From contig NZ_QFZL01000004.1 in the NCBI RefSeq assembly GCF_003171655.1, positions 248,001 to 312,000 of the forward strand: DNA of 64,000 bases. Direction: 5' to 3'. The notes under the pieces were generated by a model. It was not told the origin of the DNA and searched no databases. It saw only the letters and a program-made list of their open reading frames with translations. Source of the DNA: Stakelama portus (GTDB lineage: Bacteria; Pseudomonadota; Alphaproteobacteria; Sphingomonadales; Sphingomonadaceae). The position numbers and the translations under genes are program-made. Shown here in pieces: positions 44,585 through 53,677 of this stretch. How positions within the stretch are numbered: the first letter of the stretch is position 1; the number at the start of each line of letters is the position of its first letter.

Positions 44585-45259
44585 TCAGAAGTTGCCGCAG
44601 CGATCCCAGCGATAGGTGTGGCCGCGCCGCCAGCAGCGTTCGTCGGTGAAGGGCGGGAAGGGGGGCAGGCTGATGCTGGGATTGATGCGTTCGGGCGTGA
44701 ATGCCTGATCGCCCACCGGGATCAGGCTGTTGCGCAATTCGCGCATCCGGTCATGCGCAAGGTCGCCCAGCTTGCCGCGCGGCGTGAACACTGCCTGATG
44801 CCCGATCGAGGCAGCGGTCTGACAGAAGTTCAGCTGCGCCGAAACGGTCGAAAAACCCGAATAGACACGCGTGCCGAAGCGATCGAACTCGGTCTGCCCC
44901 TCGCGCCGGTTGGGCGCCACGCGAATGAAATATTTCTGCAGCGTCGCATAGGAGTCGGCAAGCTCCTGGCGATGGTCCCGCAACAGCGCGACATAATTGG
45001 CGTGGGTCAGAAGCGTCGGTTCGAAATAGCATTGCAGCGCGGCGACATTCAGCGCCGAGCGCAGATTCCAGACCAAGGCGGCACGCAGTTCCTCGGGCGT
45101 GGCTTCGGGCAGGTCGGAACCGACGATACCCGGCTCTGCACCGGTCACGCGCGCGCCGGTCAGATCGGCCGAACGAAAGAAAAACTGCGCGGACGCAGGC
45201 GCGGAAGCAAAGATTCCCGCCGCCAGGCCAATAGCGATCACGATACGCCGAACAGACAT
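44585..45259 (-). CDS. Secreted conserved hypothetical protein
   Basis: A 224-residue exported protein of unknown function. A signal peptide at residues 1-25 ends near APASAQ. The mature part contains DLTGARVTGAEPGI, LRAALVWNLRSALNVAALQCYFEPTLLTHANYVALLRDHRQELADSYATLQKYF and a final ERCWRRGHTYRWDRCGNF. Three cysteines are conserved-looking, with two near the C-terminus. I do not recognise a domain; proteins with this layout occur across sphingomonads. Start at MSVRR; two extra codons upstream are possible. It is convergent with queE. Confidence 0.75.
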   Translation of the reverse strand: MSVRRIVIAIGLAAGIFASAPASAQFFFRSADLTGARVTGAEPGIVGSDLPEATPEELRAALVWNLRSALNVAALQCYFEPTLLTHANYVALLRDHRQELADSYATLQKYFIRVAPNRREGQTEFDRFGTRVYSGFSTVSAQLNFCQTAASIGHQAVFTPRGKLGDLAHDRMRELRNSLIPVGDQAFTPERINPSISLPPFPPFTDERCWRRGHTYRWDRCGNF

Positions 45260-45400
45260 GCCAACCCCATGAACCACAACATGATATAAACGCTGGTCTG
45301 CTGGTTACGGGCTTTTGAGTCCGGCCCCAAGTCCTTTTTCGACGCGGCCTGCGGCGGCGCGACAATCTGGCGCGGCGTTGCGCCAAAGCGACGATTGCCC

Positions 45401-45435
45401 CAAAAAGAAACGGCCGCCCGGTTGCCCGGACGGCC
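45401..45435 (-). terminator. Intrinsic terminator after the small lipoprotein gene
   Basis: GGCCGCCCGG (45412-45421) pairs with CCGGACGGCC (45426-45435), a 10-bp stem with one mismatch and a TTGC loop. On the minus strand the 3' side is followed by GTTTCTTTTTG, the expected T-rich tail. It ends the small lipoprotein transcript at 45462 and separates it from the secreted protein at 44585. Confidence 0.75.
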
Positions 45436-45461
45436 CTTTCCATCACGACAGACGCGATGAA

Positions 45462-45689
45462 TTACATCATGTTGCCGTCGGTCATGTTGTCCATCATGTT
45501 GCCTTCGACCACGCCGTTGGCAGCATCGGCACCGGTGACCATGTCGTCTTCGGCACCCATGTTTTCGATCGGCGTAACTTCAGTCGAATTGTCGACAACA
45601 GCGGTCGTCTTGCTGTTGCAGGCCGAGACCGTGAGCGCCGCACCGGCGATCATCGTGGCCGCGACGGCCTTGGAGAGAATTGCACGCAT
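45462..45689 (-). CDS. Small predicted lipoprotein with Met/Asn-rich tail
   Basis: A 75-residue protein. The signal peptide MRAILSKAVAATMIAGAALTVSAC ends in lipobox VSAC (Cys24). The mature part is acidic and repetitive in Asn, Met and Asp (IENMGAEDDMVTGADAANGVVEGNMMDNMTDGNMM). Function unknown; such tails can bind metal but there is no direct evidence. It has its own terminator at 45401 and a T-poor upstream region, so it is probably monocistronic. It resembles the pair at 8365/8543 in size and acidity but not in sequence. Confidence 0.72.
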   Translation of the reverse strand: MRAILSKAVAATMIAGAALTVSACNSKTTAVVDNSTEVTPIENMGAEDDMVTGADAANGVVEGNMMDNMTDGNMM

Positions 45690-45753
45690 GTAAAGCTCCC
45701 TAGATAATGGGTCTGGAGGCGTTCAGCCATAATCACCCAAACCGCGATGGACA

Positions 45754-46443
45754 TTAGTCGCTTCGCACTTCCCCCTCAAGAGTGGTTTTTTCGCGAAGCG
45801 GGTCGAGCGAATCCAAAAATGGCAAAAATGCGGCAAAAAGGGCGGAATCAAGCTCTTTCGCAGTATGGAATTTTTTCAGCTTTGCAGCGCTCGTTACTGG
45901 AAAATCCGCGATTCCACACGGAATAATGCCCCCGAAATCGTTCAGATCGGGGTCGAGGTTCAGCGCGAATCCATGCAGCGTGACCCATTGGCGAATGCGT
46001 ACGCCGATCGCGCCGATCTTCGCTTCCTCGCCGCCGTCGCGCGTCCAGATGCCGATCCGGTCGGGCACGGCGAAGGCGTCGATGCCCAGCCGCTTCAGTG
46101 CCGCGATCACCCAGTCTTCGAGTGCGTGGACATATCCGCGTACGTCGCGGCGGCGCTTGCGCAGGTCGAGGATCAGATAGCCGATCCGCTGGCCCGGGCC
46201 GTGATAGGTATAGCGTCCGCCGCGCCCGCTCTGGACGACCGGGAAGCGCGGATCGATCAGTTCCGCCGGGTCCGCGCTGGTGCCTGCGGTATAGACCGGC
46301 GGGTGTTCGAGCAGCCAGACGAGCTCGCGCGCTTCGCCGCGCACCACCGCTGCCGCGCGCGCCTCCATTTGCGCCAGCGCGGCTTCATAGGGAACGGGAT
46401 CGGCCGACACCCGCCATTCGATATCGCGAACAACTGCTTCCAT
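45754..46443 (-). CDS. lipB: Octanoyl-ACP transferase
   Basis: A 229-residue LipB that moves octanoyl from ACP to lipoyl domains, the first step of lipoate synthesis. [21 protein letters not shown] is the substrate block, with the catalytic lysine in [10 protein letters not shown] and cysteine in [25 protein letters not shown] precedes them. Start is uncertain: ATG at 46443 fits the family ([10 protein letters not shown]), while an ATG at 46500 would add 19 residues with extra cysteines. The region to 46545 separates it from a divergent membrane-protein gene. Confidence 0.93.
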   Translation of the reverse strand: MEAVVRDIEWRVSADPVPYEAALAQMEARAAAVVRGEARELVWLLEHPPVYTAGTSADPAELIDPRFPVVQSGRGGRYTYHGPGQRIGYLILDLRKRRRDVRGYVHALEDWVIAALKRLGIDAFAVPDRIGIWTRDGGEEAKIGAIGVRIRQWVTLHGFALNLDPDLNDFGGIIPCGIADFPVTSAAKLKKFHTAKELDSALFAAFLPFLDSLDPLREKTTLEGEVRSD

Positions 46444-46545
46444 CGCCGCGTGAATTGGCCCCGCTGCGCAGGTTTCGCAAGCATTGGCTTTCAGGGCCAT
46501 CACGGTTAACAACCCAGCACCGGAATCAACGAGGCAGACCCCCAC

Positions 46546-47370
46546 ATGGTCAGAATGAGCGCCGTCTGGGATCGCACGGCGGAGTTTTTGAGCGACAATC
46601 TGACGCTGATCGTGCCGGTGGCCGTGATCGCCTTTTTCGTTCCCGCCTCGATCGAGGGGAGCCTGCCGAACGGCGCGCAGGTTCAGGGCGCGCTGGCGAT
46701 CCTGCTTCCGCTGGTGAGCCTGTTTTTCGCAGTGGTATCGCTGTGGGGGGCGCTGACCGTCGTCGTCATGGCCGCCAATCCGGCCGAGATTCAGGGGGCG
46801 GGCGGGGTGGCCCGCGATCGCCTGATTCCCGCACTGATCGTCTGGGTCGCGCTGTTCGCGCTGCTCATCCTGTTGCTCTTGCCGGTGCCGCTGGCGCTGA
46901 CGCTGAACGGCTATGATGTCGCTGCGCTGGCGCGGATGGAGGATGTGCATCTGACCGCCGCGATCGCATGGCCGATCGCCATCTACTGGTTTCTTGTCGC
47001 GGCGGTATCGCTGTGGGCGGCGGCGCGGTGCATCCTCGTTTCGCCGTTGATCGTGTTGGAAAAGCGCATGTTCGATGCGATTCCCCAGTCGATCCGGATG
47101 ACGCGCGGCCGGACATGGCAGATTATCGGGGTGATGCTGCTCTTCGCGCTGGTGGCGATTGTTTCGATGCTTGCCGCGCGCGCGGTGTTCGGTTCGATCT
47201 TTCAGCTGATTGCCGGGGGCGATCCCGGCCCGATCACGCTGGCGGGCGTGCTGACATCGGTCACGGTGGCGGCGGTGCAGACTGCGTTTTCGGTGATCTG
47301 GCCTGCGTTTGCCGCCAAACTCTATCTTGCATTGACTTCGGCGGCGTCGCGCGAACAACAGGCGACGTGA
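46546..47370 (+). CDS. Membrane protein of unknown function, first of a pair
   Basis: A 274-residue protein with about six hydrophobic segments (about 20-36, 47-75, 96-116, 138-160, 193-212, 228-250). The pattern resembles the membrane domain of glycerophosphodiester phosphodiesterases, as in GdpP/GlpQ-associated membrane modules, but without the enzyme. [34 protein letters not shown] is the most conserved-looking loop. Its TGA overlaps the GTG of the next gene, so the two are co-translated and share similar topology, suggesting an ancestral duplication. Confidence 0.7.
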   Translation: MVRMSAVWDRTAEFLSDNLTLIVPVAVIAFFVPASIEGSLPNGAQVQGALAILLPLVSLFFAVVSLWGALTVVVMAANPAEIQGAGGVARDRLIPALIVWVALFALLILLLLPVPLALTLNGYDVAALARMEDVHLTAAIAWPIAIYWFLVAAVSLWAAARCILVSPLIVLEKRMFDAIPQSIRMTRGRTWQIIGVMLLFALVAIVSMLAARAVFGSIFQLIAGGDPGPITLAGVLTSVTVAAVQTAFSVIWPAFAAKLYLALTSAASREQQAT

Positions 47371-48098
47371 CCAACGATTTTTCCGCGATATTCGGCGATG
47401 CACGCGCGCTTTGGCGTGCGAATCGCGACCTGCTGATCCGTGTGGGCGGGGTGTTCCTGTTCCTGCCGGCATTTGCCATGCAGCTTTTTCTGCCGCCGCA
47501 GGAGATGAAGGACGTCACTTTCGAACAGGCGTTCGAAGCGACTGTCCAATGGGCCGTCGCCAATGCCCATTGGCTGTTGCTCGACAGGCTGGTCTCGCTG
47601 TTCGGGCTGGTGACGCTCCTGATGCTGCTGCTCGCGCGCGCCGAATCGACGCTGGGCGAAACGATGCGCCATGCGCTGCGGCGGTTCCCGGCATTTGTCC
47701 TGCTGTGGCTGCTGGTTTCGATGCTGACGACGCTTGGCGCGATGGCGTTCATCGTGCCTGGTCTCTATCTGGCCGGGCGCACGTTCCTGATCGGCGCGGC
47801 GCTGATCGCCGAGCCCGAACGTGGCCCGGCAGCGGCGTTTTCGGCCGGGATCGAAGTGAGCCGCGGGCGCGGGTGGATGCTGTTCCTGATCGCCGCGATC
47901 GTGTGGCTGGTGGCCCTGGTTGCCACGGGCCTTGCAGGGGACCTTGGCCGGGCATTCGACACGCTTGGCGGGCCGATCTTCGGCGGTGCGGTCGGCTCCG
48001 CGCTGTCGTCGGTCGTCTCTACGGCGGCGGCAATCGCAATGGTGCTGCTGCAGGTGGCGGCCTATCGCCGGCTGGCTGCGCCCAGGCAGGGGATCTGA
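47367..48098 (+). CDS. Membrane protein of unknown function, second of a pair
   Basis: A 243-residue protein with GTG start at 47367 overlapping the upstream stop. About five or six hydrophobic segments share the layout of the first protein: a cytoplasmic start, [40 protein letters not shown]. The loop [35 protein letters not shown] parallels the [26 protein letters not shown] loop of its neighbour. Function unknown. Its 3' end overlaps the convergent GNAT gene by 37 bases. Confidence 0.7.
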   Translation: MTNDFSAIFGDARALWRANRDLLIRVGGVFLFLPAFAMQLFLPPQEMKDVTFEQAFEATVQWAVANAHWLLLDRLVSLFGLVTLLMLLLARAESTLGETMRHALRRFPAFVLLWLLVSMLTTLGAMAFIVPGLYLAGRTFLIGAALIAEPERGPAAAFSAGIEVSRGRGWMLFLIAAIVWLVALVATGLAGDLGRAFDTLGGPIFGGAVGSALSSVVSTAAAIAMVLLQVAAYRRLAAPRQGI

Positions 48099-48661
48099 GG
48101 CGCCGAATCGCCCGGCAGCGCGCCGATCAGCCGGGGATCGGTAAAGGTCTCCACCGTGCGGCTGATCGGGGTGAACCCGAATCTGCGGTAAAATCCCAGC
48201 GCCGACGGGTGGTCGAGCGTGCAGGTGTGCACCCATAGCCGCGATATGCCGGCGCGCCATCCAAGCGCCAGCGCCTGACGCATCAGCCAGCCGCCCTGAC
48301 CCTTTCCGGTCCATTCGGGGACCAGCCCGACAAAGCCGAGTTCGCATTGCCCCGGTTCGCGGAAATCGAGTTCGAGCATGCCGACTTCGACTCGGTTGCG
48401 GTCGACCACGGCATAGATATGGACCGAATCATCGTCGAGGATCGCGCGCAACGCCACTTCGTCCATCACCAGCCGCGAGAACCACAGCCAGGGCGCGCCG
48501 ACCCTGCGGAACAACGTGCGGTATCTGGCGCTGTCGGGACGTTCCCATCGCACCAGCTGGAGCGGCGAGGGCGGAACCGGCGCGGGGCGCGGGCGCCCGG
48601 TCATCTCCAGCGTCGTCACGATCGTCGCGACATGATCGTCGGGGACGGGCGTCAGCGCCAT
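48062..48661 (-). CDS. GNAT family N-acetyltransferase
   Basis: A 199-residue GNAT. Core motifs are RNRVEVGMLELDFREPGQCELGFVGLVPEWTGKGQGGWLMRQALALGWRAGISRLWVHTCTLDHPSALGFYRRFGF, where Q/RxxGxG/A is present as TGKGQGG. N-terminal about 60 residues are variable. It begins one base after the hemF stop, so hemF, this gene and probably trmL upstream are transcribed together. The substrate is unknown. Its 3' end overlaps the convergent membrane-protein gene. Confidence 0.85.
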   Translation of the reverse strand: MALTPVPDDHVATIVTTLEMTGRPRPAPVPPSPLQLVRWERPDSARYRTLFRRVGAPWLWFSRLVMDEVALRAILDDDSVHIYAVVDRNRVEVGMLELDFREPGQCELGFVGLVPEWTGKGQGGWLMRQALALGWRAGISRLWVHTCTLDHPSALGFYRRFGFTPISRTVETFTDPRLIGALPGDSAPQIPCLGAASRR

Positions 48662-48662
48662 G

Positions 48663-49502
48663 TCAGGTCCAGGTGGCGAGCGGCGGCAGGCTCATCAGGA
48701 TCGCATCGATATTGCCGCCGGTCTTGAGCCCGAACAATGTGCCGCGATCATAGACGAGGTTGAATTCGGCATAGCGGCCCCGCCATTCGAGCTGCTGCGC
48801 GCGATCGGCTTCGGTGAAATCCATCCCCATGCGACGGCGTACGATCCGCGGGAAGACGTTCAGAAACGCGCGGCCGACATCCTGGGTAAAGGCGAAATCG
48901 GCGTCCCAGTCGCCGTCGAGATGGTCATAGAAAATCCCGCCGACGCCGCGATGCACCTTGCGGTGGGGGATATAGAAATACTCGTCTGCCCATTGTTTGA
49001 AGCGCGGATAATGTTCGGGATCATGGGCATCGCACGCTTGCTTGAGCGCGGCGTGAAATTCCTCGGTATCCTCCGCATAGGGGAGCGGCGGGTTGAGATC
49101 GGCGCCGCCGCCGAACCAGCTTTTGGTGGTCACCAGATGGCGCGTGTTCATGTGCACGGCCGGGACGTGCGGATTGGCCATATGCGCGACGAGGCTGATT
49201 CCGGTGGCGAAGAATTTGGGATCCTCCCCCGCTCCGTGGATCGTCTTGGCGAAATCGCCCTCGAACGTGCCCGAAACGGTCGAGACATTCACCCCGACCT
49301 TTTCGAACACCTTGCCCTTCATCAGCCCGCGCACGCCGCCGCCGCCCGGCTCGCCCGAGGGATCGATGCGATCCCAGGGCAGATATTCGAACGAAGCGTC
49401 CGAACCGGCTTCGCGCTCGATTGCTTCGAATTCGGCGCAAATCCGGTCGCGGAGCGATTCGAACCAGCTACGGGCGGTGTTCTTCTGTTCGTCGGGCAGC
49501 AT
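48663..49502 (-). CDS. hemF: Oxygen-dependent coproporphyrinogen III oxidase
   Basis: A 279-residue HemF, which converts coproporphyrinogen III to protoporphyrinogen IX with O2 in haem synthesis. The family blocks are RICAEFEAIEREAGSDASFEYLPWDR, GGGGVRGLMKGKVFEKVGVNVSTVSG, HMNTRHLVTTKSWFGGGADLNPPLPY and EYFYIPHRKVHRGVGGIFYDHLDGDW. The terminal EWRGRYAEFNLVYDRGTLFGLKTGGNIDAILMSLPP is also typical. Start at MLPDEQ; a 25-residue upstream extension in frame is Pro/Arg-rich and unlikely. It supplies haem for the nearby bc1 complex in a broad sense. Confidence 0.95.
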   Translation of the reverse strand: MLPDEQKNTARSWFESLRDRICAEFEAIEREAGSDASFEYLPWDRIDPSGEPGGGGVRGLMKGKVFEKVGVNVSTVSGTFEGDFAKTIHGAGEDPKFFATGISLVAHMANPHVPAVHMNTRHLVTTKSWFGGGADLNPPLPYAEDTEEFHAALKQACDAHDPEHYPRFKQWADEYFYIPHRKVHRGVGGIFYDHLDGDWDADFAFTQDVGRAFLNVFPRIVRRRMGMDFTEADRAQQLEWRGRYAEFNLVYDRGTLFGLKTGGNIDAILMSLPPLATWT

Positions 49503-49554
49503 GGACTGGCACCTAATGGGGCGGGGCGGGGCTGTCGAGCGGGCGCGCCGACGG

Positions 49555-50010
49555 TCAGCCGGCGACGGGCCAGCCATCGGTCTGGCGCAGCGCTTCGGCC
49601 GTGGCGATCCCGACCGATACCGAGATGTTGAGTGAGCGCATCCCCGCGCGCATCGGTATCAGCACCCGCGCGTCGGCGCGCTCATGCACGGCTTCGGGCA
49701 CGCCTGCCGACTCGGAGCCGAACAGCAATATGTCGTCAGAATGGAGCTTCGCCTGCGGCAGCGGCGTCGCGCCGCGCGTTGTGAACAGGACGATTCGGGT
49801 ATCGGCAGTCGCGCAAAAAGCGTCCCAGTCGGCATGGCGCCGGACGGTGACGTTGCGAACATAATCCATGCCGGCGCGCGCCAGCGCCCGCTCGCTCCAC
49901 GCAAAGCCCATGGGCTCGATCAGGTCGACATCGGCGCCGAAACACGCGGCGGTGCGCAGAATGGCGCCGACGTTTCCGGCGATGTCGGGTTCGAAAAGCG
50001 CGATACGCAT
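49555..50010 (-). CDS. trmL: tRNA (cytidine/uridine-2'-O-)-methyltransferase TrmL
   Basis: A 151-residue SPOUT methyltransferase that 2'-O-methylates the wobble base of tRNA-Leu. The opening MRIALFEPDIAGNVGAILRTAACFGADVDLIEPMGF and the trefoil-knot motifs LLFGSESAGVPE and LIPMRAGMRSLNISVSVGIATAEALRQ are the family pattern. Start at 50010; the longer in-frame frame upstream has no similarity. It lies 52 bases upstream of hemF on the same strand and is divergent from petA. Confidence 0.93.
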   Translation of the reverse strand: MRIALFEPDIAGNVGAILRTAACFGADVDLIEPMGFAWSERALARAGMDYVRNVTVRRHADWDAFCATADTRIVLFTTRGATPLPQAKLHSDDILLFGSESAGVPEAVHERADARVLIPMRAGMRSLNISVSVGIATAEALRQTDGWPVAG

Positions 50011-50102
50011 GATCGCGCTTCGTTGCCCCACTACACGCGCCATCGCAATCCGCCTGTCGGCACCGACGCGACCGGATCGTAACGCAGATGCAAAAATGCC
50101 TG

Positions 50103-50132
50103 TTGGCAAATCGGTGTCCCGGCGTCTATCAG
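50103..50132 (+). promoter_or_regulatory. Candidate promoter for petABC
   Basis: TTGGCA at 50103-50108 and TATCAG at 50127-50132 are separated by 18 bases, a passable sigma-70-type promoter on the plus strand. It lies about 110 bases before petA in the 230-base gap between trmL and petA. The rest of the gap shows no gene, repeat or strong hairpin. The match is weak and the call is tentative. Confidence 0.28.
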
Positions 50133-50240
50133 GCCGCCAGCCACCGGGGGCATCCGGGGGGCTGGGCGGGGCATATCGCCCGACGTCCGGGTCCGGGTCG
50201 CGTGTTCGCGCGAAAGAATATGAAGTGCAAAGGCTGACGC

Positions 50241-50825
50241 ATGGCAACGCTTGATCAAGCTGTTCCACCTGAAGGGGCCGCCGGTCCCGAAGGCGAATCG
50301 CTCGAAAATCCCCGTCGTCGCGACTGGCTCCAATACGCTGCCGTTTCATTCGGCGCGGTCGGAGCGGGCGTGGTGGTACTTCCGCTCATCAATTCGATGA
50401 ATCCTTCGGCTGACGTGCTTGCACAGTCGACCACCGAAGTGGATCTGTCGGCGATCGAGCCGGGCCAGGCGATCAAGGCGACGTTCCGCAAACAGCCGCT
50501 GTTCGTCCGCAACCTGACCCAGAAGGAAATCGACGAGGCGAACGCAGTGCCGCTCAGCGCGCTGCGCGATCCGCAGACATTGGCCGAGCGCACCAAGGAA
50601 GGCCATGAAAACTGGCTGATCACGCTGGGCGTGTGCACGCATCTGGGCTGTGTTCCGCTCGGCGCGGGCGAAGGCGAAAATCGTGGTCCGTTCGGCGGTT
50701 ATTTCTGCCCGTGCCATGGTTCGGCCTATGATACTGCGGCGCGTATCCGTCAGGGGCCGGCGCCGAGCAATCTGGTGGTTCCGGACTATGAATTCACGTC
50801 GGACACGACGGTAACGGTGGGTTGA
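50241..50825 (+). CDS. petA: Ubiquinol-cytochrome c reductase iron-sulfur subunit (Rieske)
   Basis: A 194-residue Rieske protein of the cytochrome bc1 complex, moving electrons from ubiquinol to cytochrome c1. The N-terminal NPRRRDWLQYAAVSF is a twin-arginine signal-anchor, typical of Rieske export. The [2Fe-2S] ligands are in CTHLGCVPLG and CPCHGSAYD, both complete. The basal VDLSAIEPGQAIKATFRKQPLFVRNLTQKEIDEA is also typical. It is the first gene of petABC and is followed by petB after 11 bases. Confidence 0.96.
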   Translation: MATLDQAVPPEGAAGPEGESLENPRRRDWLQYAAVSFGAVGAGVVVLPLINSMNPSADVLAQSTTEVDLSAIEPGQAIKATFRKQPLFVRNLTQKEIDEANAVPLSALRDPQTLAERTKEGHENWLITLGVCTHLGCVPLGAGEGENRGPFGGYFCPCHGSAYDTAARIRQGPAPSNLVVPDYEFTSDTTVTVG

Positions 50826-50836
50826 GGTAAGGCGAA

Positions 50837-52117
50837 ATGAGCTTCCCCTGGGCAAAGCAATATGCGCCGAAGCATCCGGTCATGCAGTGGATCGACGAGA
50901 AACTGCCGCTGCCGCGCTTCGTCTATAACGCGATCGGCTCCGGTTATCCGGTTCCGCGCAACCTCAATTATTTCTGGAACTTCGGGGTCCTTTCCGGGGT
51001 CGCGCTGGTGTGCCAGATCGTCACCGGCGTCATCCTGGCGATGCACTTTCATTCCAGCGCCGCCGGAGCGTTCGAATCGGTCAACGGCACGATCATGCGC
51101 GACGTCAATGCGGGCTGGTTCCTGCGTTTCGCGCACGCCAACGGCGCTTCGATGTTCTTCATCGTGGTCTATACGCATATCGCGCGCGGGCTTTATTACG
51201 GGTCGTACAAGGCGCCACGCGAAATGGTGTGGCTGCTCGGCGTCGTGATCTTCCTGCTGCTGATGGCGACGGCCTTCATGGGCTATGTGCTTCCCTGGGG
51301 TCAGATGAGCTTCTGGGGCGCGCAGGTGATTACCGGCTTCTTCTCGGCGATCCCGGTCGTCGGCGACTGGATCCGCATCTGGCTGCTCGGCGGCTATGCG
51401 CCGGACGACGCCGCGCTCAACCGCTTCTTCTCGCTCCACTATCTGCTGCCGTTCGTGATCGCAGCGGTCGTGATCCTGCACATCTGGGCGCTGCATATCC
51501 CGGGTTCGTCGAATCCGACCGGCGTCGAAGTGAAGGACGAGCAGGATACGGTGCCGTTCCACCCCTATTACACGGCCAAGGACGGCCTGGGGCTGGTGGT
51601 GTTCCTCATCGTCTTCGCGCTGCTGATCTTCTTCGCGCCCGACATGCTGGGTCACCCGGACAATTATATTCCGGCCAACCCGCTTTCGACTCCGGCGCAT
51701 ATCGTGCCCGAATGGTATTTCCTGCCCTTCTACGCGATCCTGAAGTCGTTCACTTTCGACCTGATCCTTCCGGCGAAGCTGTGGGGCGTGCTGGCGATGT
51801 TCGGTTCGATCCTGCTGATGTTCTTCCTGCCGTGGCTCGACAAGTCGCCGGTGCGGTCGGGCAGCTATCGTCCGATGTATCGCATCTTCTTCTGGATCAT
51901 GATCGTCGACGTGTTCGTGCTCGGCTATGTCGGCGGCGCGGAACCGATCGCACGCAACGTGATCCTGGGGCAGATCGCGTCGATGTATTATTTCGCGCAC
52001 TTCCTGATCATCGTGCCGATCGTATCGCGGCTGGAGCGGCCCAAGCCGTTGCCCAATTCGATCACCGAGGCGGTGCTCGCCAAGGGCAAGAGCGGCGAAA
52101 CCGCGGTCAGCGCGTAA
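50837..52117 (+). CDS. petB: Cytochrome b of the bc1 complex
   Basis: A 426-residue cytochrome b with eight membrane helices that carries hemes bL and bH and both quinone sites. [48 protein letters not shown] and [25 protein letters not shown] hold the heme and Qo residues. [31 protein letters not shown] contains the Qo PEWY motif. The length fits a bacterial petB carrying the full b fold. It sits between petA and petC. Confidence 0.96.
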   Translation: MSFPWAKQYAPKHPVMQWIDEKLPLPRFVYNAIGSGYPVPRNLNYFWNFGVLSGVALVCQIVTGVILAMHFHSSAAGAFESVNGTIMRDVNAGWFLRFAHANGASMFFIVVYTHIARGLYYGSYKAPREMVWLLGVVIFLLLMATAFMGYVLPWGQMSFWGAQVITGFFSAIPVVGDWIRIWLLGGYAPDDAALNRFFSLHYLLPFVIAAVVILHIWALHIPGSSNPTGVEVKDEQDTVPFHPYYTAKDGLGLVVFLIVFALLIFFAPDMLGHPDNYIPANPLSTPAHIVPEWYFLPFYAILKSFTFDLILPAKLWGVLAMFGSILLMFFLPWLDKSPVRSGSYRPMYRIFFWIMIVDVFVLGYVGGAEPIARNVILGQIASMYYFAHFLIIVPIVSRLERPKPLPNSITEAVLAKGKSGETAVSA

Positions 52118-52133
52118 GGGGGATTAGAAGAAC

Positions 52134-52964
52134 ATGTCTGCGCTGTTCGTAAAATCGATCAAGTTCCTCATCGGAGGTGCTTTCGTCGTCGCGCTCTTCC
52201 TGGCGCTGTGGACCACCGTCGCCGGGATGATCAATGAACCGGCGGCGGAAACCGCGGCCGAGGAGTTTCATCTCAAGCCCGAACATCTGGCGCTTCAGTC
52301 CGACGGGCCGTTCGGCACGTTTGACGAGCAGCAGGTGCAGCGCGGCTTTCAGGTGTACAAGGAAGTCTGCGCCGCGTGTCACTCGCTTAGCCTCGTGTCG
52401 TTCCGCGAGCTGGAAGGCATCGGCTATACCGAGGCGCAGGTGAAGGCGATCGCGACGGGCTGGACAACGCCGCAGCCGACGTTCGACCCCAAGACGGGCG
52501 ATCGTGGCGAGCGCCCGAACACGCCGGCCGACCGCTTCCCGCATGTCTATTATCCGGGTCAGGGTTCGCCGCCCGACCTGTCGCTGATCGCCAAGGCGCG
52601 TGAAGGCGGCGCGAGCTACATCCACGCGCTGCTGACGGGATATCAGGCACAGCCTGCCGAGCTGCTCGAGAAATTCCCGGATGCCAAGACGCCGGAGGGG
52701 CTGCACTACAACCCCTATTTCGCGAACCTCAATCTCGCCATGCCGGCGCCGCTGACCAGCGAAGGACAGGTTCAGTATCTCGACGGCACCCGCGCGACGG
52801 TCGATCAGATGTCGAAGGACGTTTCGGCCTTCCTCGTCTGGACTGCCGAACCCACGCTGGAAAAACGCCACGCGGTGGGCTTTGCGACGATCCTCTTCCT
52901 GATCGCGCTGCTCTTCCTGACCTTCGGTGCCTATCGGTCGGTCTGGGCCGGCGTTAAGCACTAA
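52134..52964 (+). CDS. petC: Cytochrome c1
   Basis: A 276-residue cytochrome c1, membrane-anchored at its C-terminus. An N-terminal hydrophobic stretch is followed by the heme-binding CAACHS within EVCAACHSLSLVSFRELEGIGYTEAQVKAIA. VYYPGQGSPPDLSLIAKAREGGASYIHALLTGY is the c1-specific block, and AMPAPLTSEGQVQYLDGTRATVDQMSKDVSAFLVWTAEPTLEKRHAVGFA precedes the last helix. The methionine ligand lies in NLAMPAPL. It completes petABC, and the terminator at 52975 follows. Confidence 0.95.
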   Translation: MSALFVKSIKFLIGGAFVVALFLALWTTVAGMINEPAAETAAEEFHLKPEHLALQSDGPFGTFDEQQVQRGFQVYKEVCAACHSLSLVSFRELEGIGYTEAQVKAIATGWTTPQPTFDPKTGDRGERPNTPADRFPHVYYPGQGSPPDLSLIAKAREGGASYIHALLTGYQAQPAELLEKFPDAKTPEGLHYNPYFANLNLAMPAPLTSEGQVQYLDGTRATVDQMSKDVSAFLVWTAEPTLEKRHAVGFATILFLIALLFLTFGAYRSVWAGVKH

Positions 52965-52974
52965 GTCGATCAAG

Positions 52975-53008
52975 ACCCGGCGCGGGCAATTGCTCGCGCC
53001 GGGTTTTT
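52975..53008 (+). terminator. Intrinsic terminator of petABC
   Basis: ACCCGGCGCG (52975-52984) pairs with CGCGCCGGGT (52995-53004) in a perfect 10-bp GC-rich stem, and TTTT follows directly. It lies 10 bases after the petC stop and is the clearest terminator in the window. Confidence 0.92.
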
Positions 53009-53062
53009 CATGTCTGATGAAGATCGCCCGGGATGCCGGCGCGCAGCGAGCGGAGAGATGTC

Positions 53063-53605
53063 ATGGCCGATGACCGCAACTCGGATATCCGCGATCGCAT
53101 TCGCACTATTCCCGACTTTCCCAAGCCGGGCATCATGTTCCGCGACATCACGACATTGCTGCTCGATCCCGAGGGGCTGCGCCTGACGATCGACCGGCTG
53201 GCCGAACAGGTGGACGGCGATATCGATCTGGTCGCGGGCGTCGATGCGCGCGGTTTTCTGTTCGCGGCGCCGTTGGCGATCAAGCTGGGCACCGGCGTGC
53301 TGCTGGTCCGCAAGGACGGCAAGCTGCCCGGCGCGACCATCGCCGAGGAATATGCCCTGGAATATGGCACCGACCGCGTTGCCATCCATGCCGATGCCTG
53401 TGCGCCGGGCGCGCATGTCCTGCTGGTCGACGATCTGATCGCCACCGGGGGAACCGCGCGCGCCGCAGTGCGGCTGCTGCGCAAGGCCGGAGCCAAGGTG
53501 ACTCAGGCGGGGTTCGTGGTCGATTTGCCGGATCTGGGCGGCGCCGACGCGCTGCGTGCCGAGGGTGTGGCGGCATTCGCCCTTACCGCCTTCGAAGGGC
53601 ATTGA
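53063..53605 (+). CDS. apt: Adenine phosphoribosyltransferase
   Basis: A 180-residue Apt, salvaging adenine with PRPP to AMP. PDFPKPGIMFRDITTLL is the family opening. The PRPP motif is HVLLVDDLIATGGTARAAVRLLRKAG, and the adenine side is VAGVDARGFLFAAPLAIKLGTG. Start at 53063 with GGAGAG; a frame start at 53033 is less supported. It follows the petABC terminator and has its own promoter in the 54-base gap, which cannot be defined by eye. Confidence 0.95.
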   Translation: MADDRNSDIRDRIRTIPDFPKPGIMFRDITTLLLDPEGLRLTIDRLAEQVDGDIDLVAGVDARGFLFAAPLAIKLGTGVLLVRKDGKLPGATIAEEYALEYGTDRVAIHADACAPGAHVLLVDDLIATGGTARAAVRLLRKAGAKVTQAGFVVDLPDLGGADALRAEGVAAFALTAFEGH

Positions 53606-53677
53606 GGCCGGTTCAGGTCAAGTTACGGAACACACGCGCATACTAAGGGTTGGCTAAACACAATCCGAGGAGCGAAG

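Noticed and set aside
46501..47472. Long upstream extension of the lipB frame
   Set aside because: The true LipB begins near 46443; the extra residues are low-complexity Arg/Gln/His and lie antisense to the membrane-protein gene.
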